Below, in pieces: positions 31,121 through 43,000 of a DNA stretch of 64,000 nucleotides. The position numbers were made by a program, and so were the translations under genes. Under the pieces are notes generated by a model. The model saw only the letters and a list, made by a program, of their open reading frames with translations. It was not told the DNA's origin and did not search any database. The stretch is from Anthoceros angustus (taxonomy: Eukaryota; Streptophyta; Anthocerotopsida; Anthocerotales; Anthocerotaceae). Positions within the stretch are counted from its first letter, which is position 1. Each line of letters starts with the position of its first letter. The stretch spans positions 1 through 64,000 of the forward strand of contig MU008188.1 of NCBI GenBank assembly GCA_010909165.1. Direction: 5' to 3'.

Positions 31121-34100
31121 TGTGGTAGGAGAATCCGGGGCACTCGGGGTCCTCACTATAAGCGACCACACTTATCCAATAAGCCGTGCGTTGGGTTTCG
31201 TCCCATGAGACTTGTGTGAAAGTTCGAGGCCTTGTGGTCACCAATCGCTTTGCACAACTCTCGGCCTTCTCAACAAGCAAGGCGCCCTACTCTCCCTCAC
31301 AGACCACTTGCCTTTTGCTTGAAATCGCCAACCCTTGACCCCTGGCGAACAACTGCGGGTCACCTCGGCTATCCACAGCCCGGGGACCCCAGTTCACACG
31401 CGATTTCGTCCCTACTTCTAAGACCAACTTGACCTACAACGACACAACACAATTGCAGGTCACCTCGGACAAAGCCTACCAGGCGCCGGGACCCCTGGTT
31501 CACACCGCGATTTCGTCCCTACTTCTAAGACCACTCTTCTCCACTCGGGGCGCTCGTTTACTTGCAGTTGGGATTCGTCCCTTAGGCTCACTGTGGCCTT
31601 CCACTAACACCTACACCTCTAATCCTCTACTCATCTTCTCCTCATCCTCTTCCTCCTAGTCTAACCTCGGTTCGGGCTTCTTGGTTTCGACTCGCCCTTA
31701 CGGCTGGCAGAGGTCGCCTCCACCGGCAAGTTCTTCCTTGGGCGGTTGCTATGAGTTTGACACCAGACGGGAGAACCTCCGAGTCTTTCCTGTAGTCTAC
31801 CCTCAAGCCGAGTTCTCAGGCATTTGCCACACACCCAAAGCAAAGCAATTTCACGCAACCATTCACAAAGCAACTCGTTTAGGCACTTGCGGCGAGCAAG
31901 TCCTCCACCAAGCACTCGACCACCGACTTCCTCTCTACCATGTTGGCTCACACGCACGAAATTCCTCTGTAATGGCAAAGGACTCGATGGCGTGGCGCAA
32001 GACATGATACTTTACTTTGTGAAATCCTCCTCCTCTTATAGGAGGCCTTCCACATACAACCTCCTTGGGTGACCCTCTGCAGTCACCTTTTCCAATATTC
32101 TATTATTTCCTACCGACATTTAAGGCTGGCATCTAAGTCTATCGATCCTAGGTAAATTCTATTCTAGCAACTTCACCTATGGCCACTCTTTAATGTTGCC
32201 AACCTACACCACCTATCCTTCCCATTCCCCAAAGCTCATTTATGGTCATTGACAATTCTAGTCCTTATCTTGCTGGGGTGGCCAGGTTTCCTTGGTTGGT
32301 CTTCTCATCCCCCTCTGCTGGTCTTCCCTTTTCTTCTTTGGTCTTCTCATCTCCTCTTCCTCATGACTTTTGGGGCAAGTACCTTCTGCCTTGACTTTTG
32401 GGGCAAGTTACCTTGACCGGGCAAGTACCTTCCTGCCTTCTTCACGGGCGCCCGATTCCTCTTGCCATCCGGGCAATCGCGCCTTCCGCGCACGAATGGC
32501 CCATCTTCTAGCCTCCCGGCGGCCGCGCTCCTTCAAAGGGCACCCTACAGCGGTAGTCGCGGACTACCGTGGTAGGCGACTACCATGGTAGTCGGTCCCT
32601 ATCTCCTTCCCTCTTCCTCATCGGTGATGGTCCACAGGGTTGAGATCCTTTTGCTCCTTTCTGTTGTTTGATTTGTCCATACCTATTATGGAGCATGTCT
32701 TCAAAGGTTCCTCCCCATTTGTGACCGATGTTGTCACCTCGCTAATTCCTCCGGGCCTTCTTTGCGTTGGTCTCCTCTCTTGGCTCGGCTCCTCCCTTAT
32801 CCGTGGGGTGAGGGAATTTCTTACCCCCTCCCCTTCCTTCACCACCCGTCTTTGGTCTCCTCGGTGGCATTGCTCCCTCAACCACCTTATCATCTATCTT
32901 AGGGGCATGTTCGATCCCCCTCCTTCATCCTCAATCGGGCCTTGGTGGCTGGCTCCCCTCGGTCCTCGCCGTGGTACACCTACGGTAGTCGGCGGACTAC
33001 CGTGGTAGGTGACCTACCATGGTAGTCGGCGGACTACCGTGGTAGGGTGGTCACCACCGTGGTAGGGTGACCCCTACCTTGCTTCTGCGCCATCTCCTTC
33101 CTTTGGCGCGAGGACTCATCCTCCTCTCCTTCACTTGTGGAACAAGTGACCTCCTTCCCGCACTTATGTTGGTAGGTTGAGCTCCTCTTTGTGATTTTTC
33201 ATTCTCCTAGGGAGACAACCTCCTCCTTAACATCTCCTGTGGGGCCAAAGTACTTGCCTCCCTACCATCGCTCTCCCTCAATAGCACCCCATCCATTGCC
33301 TCCTTACGGACCTCGCGGTGAGGCTGCCCCCCTCTGCACTTATGTTGGTAGGTTGCCTTCTTCCCTCTGATAGCTGCCTCAGTGGTAGGTTGCCTTCTTC
33401 CCTCTTCCTTGTACTATGGGCTCCTCTCGCCATTTCTTCTCCAAACTCCTCGGAGTCCATATCGCTTGTGACCTCATCAAAATCTAAGGCCCCTGGCTTA
33501 ATGCATGAGGGCCTCCCTATCATCGTGTGGCCCAAGCATCCTCCTCTTCACAATTATTGTAGGCCTCCACACACCATGCCATCGCCCAATATTTTTGGCA
33601 ATGGGTTTACACTCAAACTACCACCATGCTTCATGAGTTGGGGTTTCTTGGCCTTGAAACCCTTCACGGCATCCACAGCTTCCTCGGAACCGGCCTCATC
33701 CTTGACTTGGCTCTTAGCAATCCCATGAGGAGAACAAACACCAAGCTAAGCACCAAGAACACTAAGGACGTCCCCTCTTAGAAGAAATTCACTCTCAAAA
33801 CCAAGCCAAGGCACACAAGACCCAAGAAATTGGTGCCACAAGAAAAGAGAACACCAAGAGGAGATGGCGGCATCACTCTTAAGAAGGCACACACACAGTG
33901 GGGCGCACACAAGCTCTAGCTCACTCCCCTCTGCACTTTTAGAGCTCCAGTCTTCTCATCGACAATTATAGCAACAGGCTCCTAAATTGCAGCCATAGAT
34001 TTGAGTGGTTCTGCAAGCATGTGGCCATATCCCATCCATTATTTCCGAGCCATAACCTCTAATTTCTATCGTAGCCATCAATCCCCACCATGAATCTAAG

Positions 34101-36274
34101 GATCCTTTCCATCCATCTTGCACAAATTCAAGACCCTAGTTGGTTTGCACCAAGAAGGCTCTTAAGTCATCAATCCTTCAGCTCCTGTGCAAGAACAACA
34201 TTCCCTGCATCTCCTTGGTCCTAGGCGCTCCCATAGAGACCATCTTATCCAGCAAAACCCAAGGAAAAAGCTCAATCCTCAACCTCCAAAACCCGTGCGC
34301 CAGGCTGCGCCTGCAACCCCCTACTAAGAACTTTCCCAATCAGCTCCCGTGTGTCTTTTACAAATATAAGCTTATACTCCAAAAAGCACCCCATATGAGC
34401 CCTGATCCGCTCACAGGACGCTTAACTCACAGTTCTTATATATATATCCAACACACCAAGTTCCTTGTGCATATCTTTTGCATACATTTTGTTTCATTAT
34501 TGAACTCCTCACCAAGCTCCTTCTCCACATTTCTCCTTAGCGAACTCCTTGACCAACTCTCGAATCAGCCTACCTTGCTGCCCAATTCTCCTCGCACCAC
34601 ACCTCCCTTCACACCTACTTGCAGCCCAGCTGCAATTTTGCCTTCATGATGCACACCCCATTGCGATTCCTTCACCATATTGCAGCCCATCGCAATACTA
34701 CCTTCTGTGTCACCTCCATCTTGCAGCCAATGTAAATTCAGCCATGGCCTCTCCTAGTTCGACACGGCCCTATCATGCCATCCTCACATCATTACTCCGC
34801 AAGTACTTCCACATGCTTGACCTTGCCATGGCCTCCTCTTGCAAATGACTAGCATTGGTGCACCATAACCATCTTCTCTGTCTTCTTCATCCTTCGCCTT
34901 GTGGCCTTCACCCAACGCAACATGTGCTAGGCACTCTCCAATTCCCTTCCTGCTTGGCTGCCTACCTACGTAGGCTGCCTACCTACACGGTCTTTGGGTA
35001 CCCAGCTATAGTGGGTACCCACTCACCCTGTACGTGTTGTTCCTATCACGGTAGGGTGTGCACCTACCATGGTAGGCGTCTCCCTATACACCATTTGGCC
35101 CTATCCTGCATCTCTTGAGCTCCTCTGGGGCTCGCTCATGGAGGTTTCCTCCTCCTCGTGACAACCCCTCGGGTTCTACCTTGCTTCCTCCTCTTCCCCG
35201 AGTCCTCCAGCCTTGATCTTGCAGCTTGGCGATGCTTGTCCTCCAGTGTCTTCTTAAAAAAGGTCTTTCCATGCTTGGCCTCGAGATGGACAATCTGAAT
35301 GGATGCCAAGAACCTTCCAGCTCCTTGCAATTTCCACACACACACCTGGCCTTGACCTCGCCCTTGCTCACAATTCCTAGCTCTTATACCCTTGCTTTTC
35401 CCGAGTTTCCAATTCTGTGATTTGAAGAAGGAATTCTCTAAGGTTCACAGTTCTTACATCTTCTCCAGCAAGTTGAGAGTCCCTTCTCCATAATTTTCTC
35501 TTCAATTTTGACATGCCTTGCTCTTCCCAACACTCCTTTGGGCTTGGGCAAGCATTGCCTTCTTCCTTCCACCCGGCCCTTTCCTTCCTTCTTCTTCTCT
35601 TGTTGCACCCCTACTTGTCTTGCCTATTTTCCTCCTTGCCTAGCTTGCGCCTCTTCTCTATCCTGCAGGCGCGTACGCCATATGTGGGGCTCTTCTGACT
35701 CTTGGTGTGGCGGCGCCTTCTGCAGTGTTGGCGCTTCCTCACCTTCAAGTTGTGACCTCCTACACATGCAGTTATAAAGATAACTTGGGGTTAGGAATGG
35801 TAACTACCAATCTTCTACGCCCTTGGATATGCACCACGTGGCACCTTTTCTCTGATTGATTGGAGTTTCCCAATTCCTCTTATACTAAGATACTATTTCC
35901 CCTAGTTTCCTAACGCAATCTTTCCTATTACCCATTTATCTAGTCCACTATTGGTGGGCATATATAGTGGATATCTCCCTATCCTAATTTCCCTTTTGTG
36001 AGATTGACCTACGGTCTGCCTTCCTCTCGACCTACGGCGTAGTGTGGCGACCTCGGCGGTGATGCCGCCCTTCGGTTGCCATTACGCCTTGCACGGTCGT
36101 TTTGACCCGTTCTTCTTCCTCGGATATCCTCTTCGCCTTCCTAACAATATCCTACAACTCCAGCTTCAAGATTCTCGAAAATTTCTGTGCTCCTCTTCAA
36201 TCGTTCTAGCCAAAAAAAATCAAACTTGTTCGTCTTGGGCTCTTTTGGGCTGGTTGCCCAAACTTTCGTTCACA
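31121..36274 (-). repeat. G-family 3' LTR (copy B), ~5.15 kb
   Basis: Starts TGTGGTAGGA and ends CGTTCACA on the plus strand (TGTGAACG on the element strand). It aligns with 40061-45227 from end to end by eye, with many short indels. The minus-strand TATA box TATAAG is at 32035-32040. Palindromic GGTAG/CTACC clusters are at 32540-32605, 32980-33075 and 34965-35080. The part upstream of the TATA box (U3, about 32041-36274) contains broken, charged reading frames on the minus strand; the intact-looking version is described under copy C. Confidence 0.8.
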
Positions 36275-36289
36275 TACTCCCCACCTCAC
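36275..36289 (-). other. Gypsy-2 polypurine tract
   Basis: Minus strand GTGAGGTGGGGAGTA directly before the LTR start TGTGAACG. Its place right after the integrase C-terminus supports 31121-36274 as the 3' LTR. Confidence 0.7.
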
Positions 36290-37180
36290 TGTTTGCGTCC
36301 TCAACAACTCGGGTTGAAGGTACTTCTTAATCTTCCACCCATTCACCATAGTTGGCAAATCCCCATCCGGACTTTGATTGCGGATCCATTCACATATACT
36401 ACCACCACGAGAAGGTTCCATCCACCTCAACCTAAGCTTCCACAGGAAGTCCATATATGACTATCATATAGAAGAACTAAATCCCCGGCCGATAGTCTCT
36501 TGCTTCCTCAACTTCCCATCATGCCTATCCTTTGGTTCTTGAATTAGTTTCCTTCTAAAGCTTCCTCCCTATGCTCCTCCTGTTCTATGAAAGATTCTAA
36601 CCTAGCTACCTGACTATCTTCTACAGTCATGCATTCATCCTCCATGATCCTGTAGGTAGGTACTTCAAATTCCATGGGCATCACAGGAGACATGCAGATG
36701 TTAAATAATATGGAGTCGTCTTGGTTGTCACCTTCTCCGCTGTCCAAATTATGCTGTTCTCGATGAGAAACTTCGCCACTGTAGGTGCATCATCCTTCCT
36801 TGTTGCTTCAGCCTCCACCATCTTTGTGCAATAGTCCGTTGCCACCAAGATATATTGTTTCCTTGTCCATTTGTGGGTGGCTTGATTGGACCCACAAAGT
36901 CTAAACTTCTCGGCGAGATGTAAGTAAGAGGCCCTTTATCGAAAAGTGACTCCCAACCGGCATGCATCACATAATTCCAACCAAAATCCCACACATCTAG
37001 TGCGTACAAAAGCCTCCATCCAGGATCGCTTCACCATGATTTGCACCAAGTAATGCTCTCCGGCCTCTTGCATGCGAGCTTACATGACAAAGCTTCCTTC
37101 GCTTCAAACAACGTCAAATTTTCTCATCCGGACCAAGCTTGTATAAGACTCCTTTAGTAGACATTAGGGTGCGGTTTTAT
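36290..37180 (-). pseudogene. Gypsy-2 integrase with deleted catalytic core
   Basis: The N-terminal zinc region starts near 37170 (LYKLGPDEKI). DVWDFGWNYVM and LDFVGPIKPPTN follow at 36880-37000. The C-terminal part VMPMEFEVPTYRIMEDEC...ARLESFIEQEEH is at 36544-36690, and DLPTMVNGWKIKKYLQPE lies at ~36310-36365. The first catalytic Asp is present. The stretch with the second Asp and the Glu is missing between ~36780 and 36720, so the enzyme would be inactive. The C-terminal end sits right before the polypurine tract, as in functional gypsy pol. Confidence 0.75.
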
Positions 37181-38700
37181 GAAGAAAAAGCGCCCGCCCT
37201 AGTGTCAAGCATGATTCCGTGATCCAAGAAATTTGTACCTCAACAAATAACGTGGACATGGGAGTCCTTCACGTTCATCCTCCTCTTCCCATGCACACCT
37301 CGCGTTTCCCTCTAGCTTGTTCACGGTGGATGTCGTGCTGTATGGCCGCCTTCAACTCGATTCACAAAACTAGCTTCTCCCCGCGTCAATCTTTGCGAGC
37401 ATCTCTTCTGCTGGTCGCATCAGCATCGCCACCCCTTCATCTCTATGCTCCCTAGTCTCATGACTAGCCCTAGATCACGCTCTAGTAGCGACCTCCTCAC
37501 CTTGCTGCGGTTTCTTGGCAGCAATTTACGCGATCGACCAAGAATCGGTCGATGCTCCTCCTTACAATTCCAAGCACACCTTGAGGTGTGATTTCTCCAC
37601 AATCCTCCTTCATACATGGCACCATAGAGCCGTCCTCGCTCCTAGGCTCCAGTGCACACACCTTCTCAGCACACCATTTTTGTGTGCCACCTCTCCTTCC
37701 TCCAAATTGCAATTTCTTGTAATCTCTCATCGCTCCTTGCCACCATCATGGCCTCCACTTGCAGCCCTCATTGCTCACCCTTAGAGAGACTCCTCGTTCT
37801 CCTTGTACACATGTTGCCACTTCTTTGCTTCATCTCGAACTCTTAGATTGACCTCCTGCGGCAAACCACACAAACCCCTTCCATGGACACTTGGCCCTTC
37901 TACTTGCAACACCTCTTGCTGCAGCCAATCACACCTAAACTTTGCCCACGTTCCTCTCCTTCCAAGCATACCACGTTGCCTCTTGCTAGCTCGCCTACCA
38001 GCAGCCCAGACGGCGTTGATCCATTCACAAATCCATTTTCTCCTGCTTTGTCCATCTTGCAGTTTCTTAACTGCGCCCGTTTTGCTCCTCCTCCGACAAC
38101 GTTCTGATTTCTTCCATTCTTGCTGGTCTAGCCTCGTGTCTAGGTCCAGCTCATTTCCCATGGCGACCTCCTCGCCTTGCTGCACCTCCATGGTGAATTT
38201 TGAGTGATTGCCCGGATCGCCAACTCTCCCTACGGTTTGCTCAAACTTTTCTTGAAGCGCATCTCCTTCTTCGCCCCCTGGCGTGCCCACCTCCCTAGGG
38301 GCGTCTCCTCCTCGCGGCCCCATGGCGCCTGGCTTCTGACCTCGCCGAGTGGGGGCCTTCCTGTCGCTCAAAAACGGTGCTCTCATGTCCGTTTTCGCTG
38401 CTTCCTTTTGCCAACGTGTGGCCTCCACTTGCAGCCCTCCTGACTGCTCACCCTTGAGGAGAATTCCAGCCTCCTCCTTGCGCCCATGCTGGCGCCCTCT
38501 TATCCTCTCTCGGATTTCCAGATTGTCCTGCTGCAGCTTTTCCTGCACAACGCTCCCTTCTTGCTCATTTGGCCTCTCTGCTGGCAACAAGACTTGCTGA
38601 TCAATTCTTAGGCCGTCTACAACAGGCTCACGTCCTCCCCCTTCGACCCAGGCTGCGGCGACCAACTCCTCGTCAGGAAATCGGTCATCCGGCCGTTTTC
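37181..38700 (-). pseudogene. Gypsy-2 internal spacer with charged coiled-coil-like ORF
   Basis: Minus-strand frame 37781-38665 is open for 294 codons: hydrophilic, rich in E, K, R and Q (VVQEKLQQDNLEIRERIRG, LDTRLDQQEWKKSERCRRR, EAKKWQHVYKENEESL). It looks like coiled coil and matches no enzyme I know. It occupies the place where protease and RT should be. Parts are repeated in the mosaic at 17790-19735. It may be a second gag-like or accessory protein. 37240-37740 is similarly charged but broken. Confidence 0.5.
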
Positions 38701-40040
38701 CGTTTTCATCGAAATAAGACCTTCATTCACATGTTGCTCCCGCTCTTCAACTCTACCATCTCCTCTACACCTAGGTACTTAGAAATCCTTGCTATCTTAC
38801 GGACTCTGGCTCTCGTCTTCTATAGCATCATACATTCCTCCGAACTTCCGAACTTTTATCGGAAAAGGTCACTCCTTGGACGTGGTGGTACTCTCTTGAA
38901 GTAACCATAAATCCCTCTACATAATCATACAAAGACTCCCCCTCTTCCTTGAGTGCTCCACGGCTAGCGTATGATGTGCATAGCTCGCATAATCGTTTCA
39001 AAACTACAATTCCCATATAATCCCAATGCGGTGGTGCAGCCCATCGCTATATGCTCTATGACCTAAGCACTCTAGGAAAATTTGGAGACAATTTGCTTTG
39101 AGGCTTCCAAATTCGCATCGTCACATGTTCAAAAGTTTCCACAAAGCCTCGGCATCTTCATCCTTGTTGCTTCTCCCCAAATCTCACATCTTCTTTGGCG
39201 GTATGGGGTGACTCCCACCACCTCCCTCCACTCATGGTCGAGGCGTCCACAAAATTGTGGGCACCTCCCAAGAAACTCCCGCATCTTGGCAATAACAAAT
39301 GCTTGCAAGCGGGATGTCTTGTACAGACTTGGGCACACAAGCGCCTTGTCCTCCTAGCAATCGGGGTTGAAAGGGCAGCAAGTTGGGCAATAATTCGAAC
39401 AAGACCTTGTGAGCTCGGCCATTAGATCTCGTACAACTTCTCCAGCCAAATCTCACCCTCTTGCCTTCCTCCTCTTGACACCAACTCGAGCTAGAAGAGC
39501 TCAACAATCCACGAAAAGTCCTCCTCTTGCGAGCGGAATGTACTTGAAATTACTAACCAGCTCGGTTCTTGACCCTCACCCTTAATCGAACTCCTCGGTA
39601 ACAACCTCCTTCCTCTCATTGTCCGTGAGCACAACCTGCTCACCCAACTACCTCTTCTTCCTCAAGGAACCCACAAGATGTTAGCACATGTAGCTTCCTC
39701 CTCTTCCTCCTCTTCCTTTGCACATTGTGCAGCGGCAACTAAACTTTCTTCACACATGATTTCTCCGTTCAGCTCACAAATCCTTTGCAGACAAAGCGGC
39801 GATCTCTCTACACGTAAATTACTTCCTTCCCTCCCCAACTAGACATCTGCAAGCATCCTCATGACCTCCAACCCCGATCGTTAAGAAGGAAGCAAATCAC
39901 ACCCTTAGTGTCTCAACCATTCACCTATGACAACTTAGGCGGTGAAGTTCCTTCTTCACAACATATGGTCAACCCTCGGTCCCTTCTCAAGCATCTCTGA
40001 CCTAGCGATGGAAACCACAAAACTTCAACCTTTCAACAAC
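38700..40040 (-). pseudogene. Gypsy-2 gag
   Basis: Related to gypsy-1 gag. The leader 39830-40040 matches 9060-9276 (cgatggaaaccacaaaactt, acaacttaggc, gtgtctcaacc). A core near 38828-39016 reads MGIVVLKRLCELCTSY, then ESLYDYVEGFMVTSREYHHV, a retrotransposon-gag pattern. No zinc knuckle is visible in this copy. Frames break every 100-200 bases. A partial second copy is at 21595-22480. Confidence 0.65.
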
Positions 40041-40041
40041 A

Positions 40042-40056
40042 ATCCCGACAGCGCCA
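40042..40056 (-). other. Gypsy-2 primer-binding site (tRNA-Asp, degraded)
   Basis: Minus strand TGGCGCTGTCGGGA, which is the 18-base site of gypsy-1 with several bases missing, four bases from the LTR start at 40061. Position matches the gypsy-1 arrangement exactly. Confidence 0.75.
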
Positions 40057-40060
40057 AAAA

Positions 40061-43000
40061 TGTGGTAGGGAGAATCAGGGCACTCCAGGGTCCTCCCACT
40101 ATAGCGGCCACACTTATCCCTTGTCGCCGTGCGTTGGGTTTCGTCCCATGAGACTTGTGTGAAAGTTCGAGGGGCCTTGTGGTCACCAATCGCTGCACAC
40201 TCTCGCCTTCTCAACAAGCAAGGCTCTCCCTCTCACAGCGGTGCACACTTGCCTTGAAAATCGCCAACCCTTGACCCCTGGAACAGCTGCGGTCACCCTG
40301 AGAGCTATCACAGGCGCCCGAGACGTTCACACGATTTCGTCCCTACTTCTAAGACCAAACTTGACCTACGACACAACATTGCAGGTCACCTCGTGACAAG
40401 AGCCTACAGGCGCCAGGGACCCCTGGTTCACACCGCGATTTCGTCCCTACTTCTAAGACCTACTCTTCTCCACTCGGGAGGCGCTCGTTTACTTGCAGTT
40501 GGGATTCGTCCCTTAGGCTGCTGTGGCCTTCCACTAACACCTACACCTCTAATCCTCTACTCATCTTCTCATCTCCTCATCCTCTTCCTCCTAGTCTAAC
40601 CTCGATTCGGGCTTCTTGGTTTCGACTCGCCCTTACAGCTGGCGCACAGGGTCCGCCTCCACCAGCAAGTTCTTCCTTGGGCGGTTGCTATGAGTTTGAC
40701 ACAGGCGAGAACCTCCAGTCTTTCCTGTAGTCTACCCTCAAGCCGAGAGTTCTGGGCATTTGCCACACACCCAAAGCAAAGCAATTTCACAGCAACCATT
40801 CACAAGGGAGCAACTCGTTTAGGCACTTGCGGCGAGCAAGTCCTCCACCAAGCACTCACCACGCGACTTCCTCTCTACCGATGTGTTGGCTCACGGCACA
40901 CGAAATTCCTCTGTAATGGCAAAGGACTCGATGGCGTGGGCGCAAGACATGATACTTTACTTTGTGAAATCCTCCTCCTCTTATAGGAGGCCTTCCACAT
41001 ACAACCTCCCTTGGGTGACCCTCTGCAGTCACCTTTTCCAATATTCTATTCTACCGCCATTTAAGGCACTGGCATCTAAGTCTCGATCCTAGGTAAATTC
41101 TATTCTAGCAACTTCACCTATGGCCACTCTTTAATGTTGCCAACCTACACCACCTATCCTTCCCATTCCCCAAAGCTCATTTATGGTCATTGACAATTCT
41201 CGGTCCTTATCTTGCTGGGGTGGCAGGTTTCCCTCGTTGGTCTTCTCATCCCCTTTTCTTTGCTGGTCTTCCCTTTTTTGCTGGTCTTCCCGACCTCGAC
41301 TCCTCATGACTTTTGGGGCAAGTACCCCTTGACCTTTGCAAGTACCTTCCTTCTTCACCTTTCTGGGCGGCGCCCGATTCCTCTTGCCATCCCAATCGCC
41401 GCGCTTTCGAATGGCCCATCTTCTAGCCTCCCACGCGGCGCTCCTTCAAAGGGCACCCTACGCGGTAGTGCGGACTACCGTGGTAGGGTGACTACCTACC
41501 ATGGTAGTCTGGTCCCTATCTCCTTCCCTCTTCCTCATCGGTGATGGTCCACAGGGTTGAGATCCTTTTGCTCCTTCCTGTTGTTTGATTTGTCCATACC
41601 TATCATGGAGCATGTCTTCAAAGGTTCCTCCCCATTTCTTGACCGATGTTGTCACCTCGCTAATTCCTCCGGGCCTTCTTTGCGTTGGTCTCCTCTCGCC
41701 TGGCTCCTCCTTATCCGTGGGGTGAGGGAATTTCTTACCCTTCTCCCCTTCACGGGCCATACCCTTTGGTCTCCTCCGTGGCATTGCTCCTCAACCACCT
41801 TATCATCTATCTTAGGGGCATGTTCGGATCCCCCTTCCATCCTCAATCGGGCCTTGGTGGCTGGCTCCCCTCAGTCCTCGCCCGTGAGTGCCTTCTGTAG
41901 CAGACTACGCGTGAGTGGCACCTGTGATGGCGGACTACCGTGGTAGGGTGGTCACTCACCGTGGTAGGGTGACCCCTACCCTTCTGCGCCATCTCCTTCC
42001 TTTGGCCGAGGACTCATCCTCCTCTCCTTCACTTGTGGAACAAGTGACCTCCTTCTGCACTTATGTTGGTAGGTTGAGCTCCTCTTTGTGATTTTCATTC
42101 TCCTAGGGAGACAACCTCCTCCTTAACATCTCTCCAAAGTACTTGCCTCCCCTACCATCGCTCCCCTCAATAGCACTTGCATCCATTGCCTCCTTCGACC
42201 TCCACGGTAGGCTGCACCCTCTGTGAGGCTGCCTCCCTGGTAGGTGGGCTGCCTCCCCACCGTAGGTTGCCTTCTTCCCTCCTGTTTCCTTATGGCACTA
42301 TGGGCTCCTCTCGCCATTTCTTCTCCAAACTCCTCGGAGTCCATATCGCTTGTGACCTCATCAAAATCTAAGGCCCCGGCTTAATGCACGAGGGCCTCCC
42401 TATCATCATCGTGTGGCCCAAGCATCCTCCTCTTCACAATTATTGTAGGCCTCCACACACCATGCCATCGCCCAATATTTTTGGCAATGGGTTTACACTC
42501 CAAACTACCACCATGCGCTTCATGAGTTGGGGTTTCTTGGCCTTGAAACCCTTCACGGCATCCACACTGGCTTCCTCAAACAGCCTCATCCTTGCGCTTG
42601 GCTCTTAGCAATCCCATGAGGAGAACAAACACCAAGCTAAGCACCAAGAACACTAAGGACATCCCTCTCTTATAGAAATTCACTCTCAAAACCAAGGCAC
42701 ACCAAGACCCAAGAAATTGGTGCCACAAGAAAGAGAACACCAAGAGGAGATGGCGGCATCACTCTTAAGAAGGCACACACACAGGCGAGGCGCACACAAG
42801 CTCTAGCTCACTCCCTCTGCACTTTTAGGCGCTCAGTCTTCTCATCGACAATTATAGCAGAGCTCCTAAATTGCAGCCATAGATTTGAGTGGTTCTTTTG
42901 CAAGCATGTGGCCATATCCCATCCATTATTTAGCACAGCCAGCCATAACCTCTAATTTCTATCGTAGCCATCAATCCCCACCATGAATCTAAGGATCCTT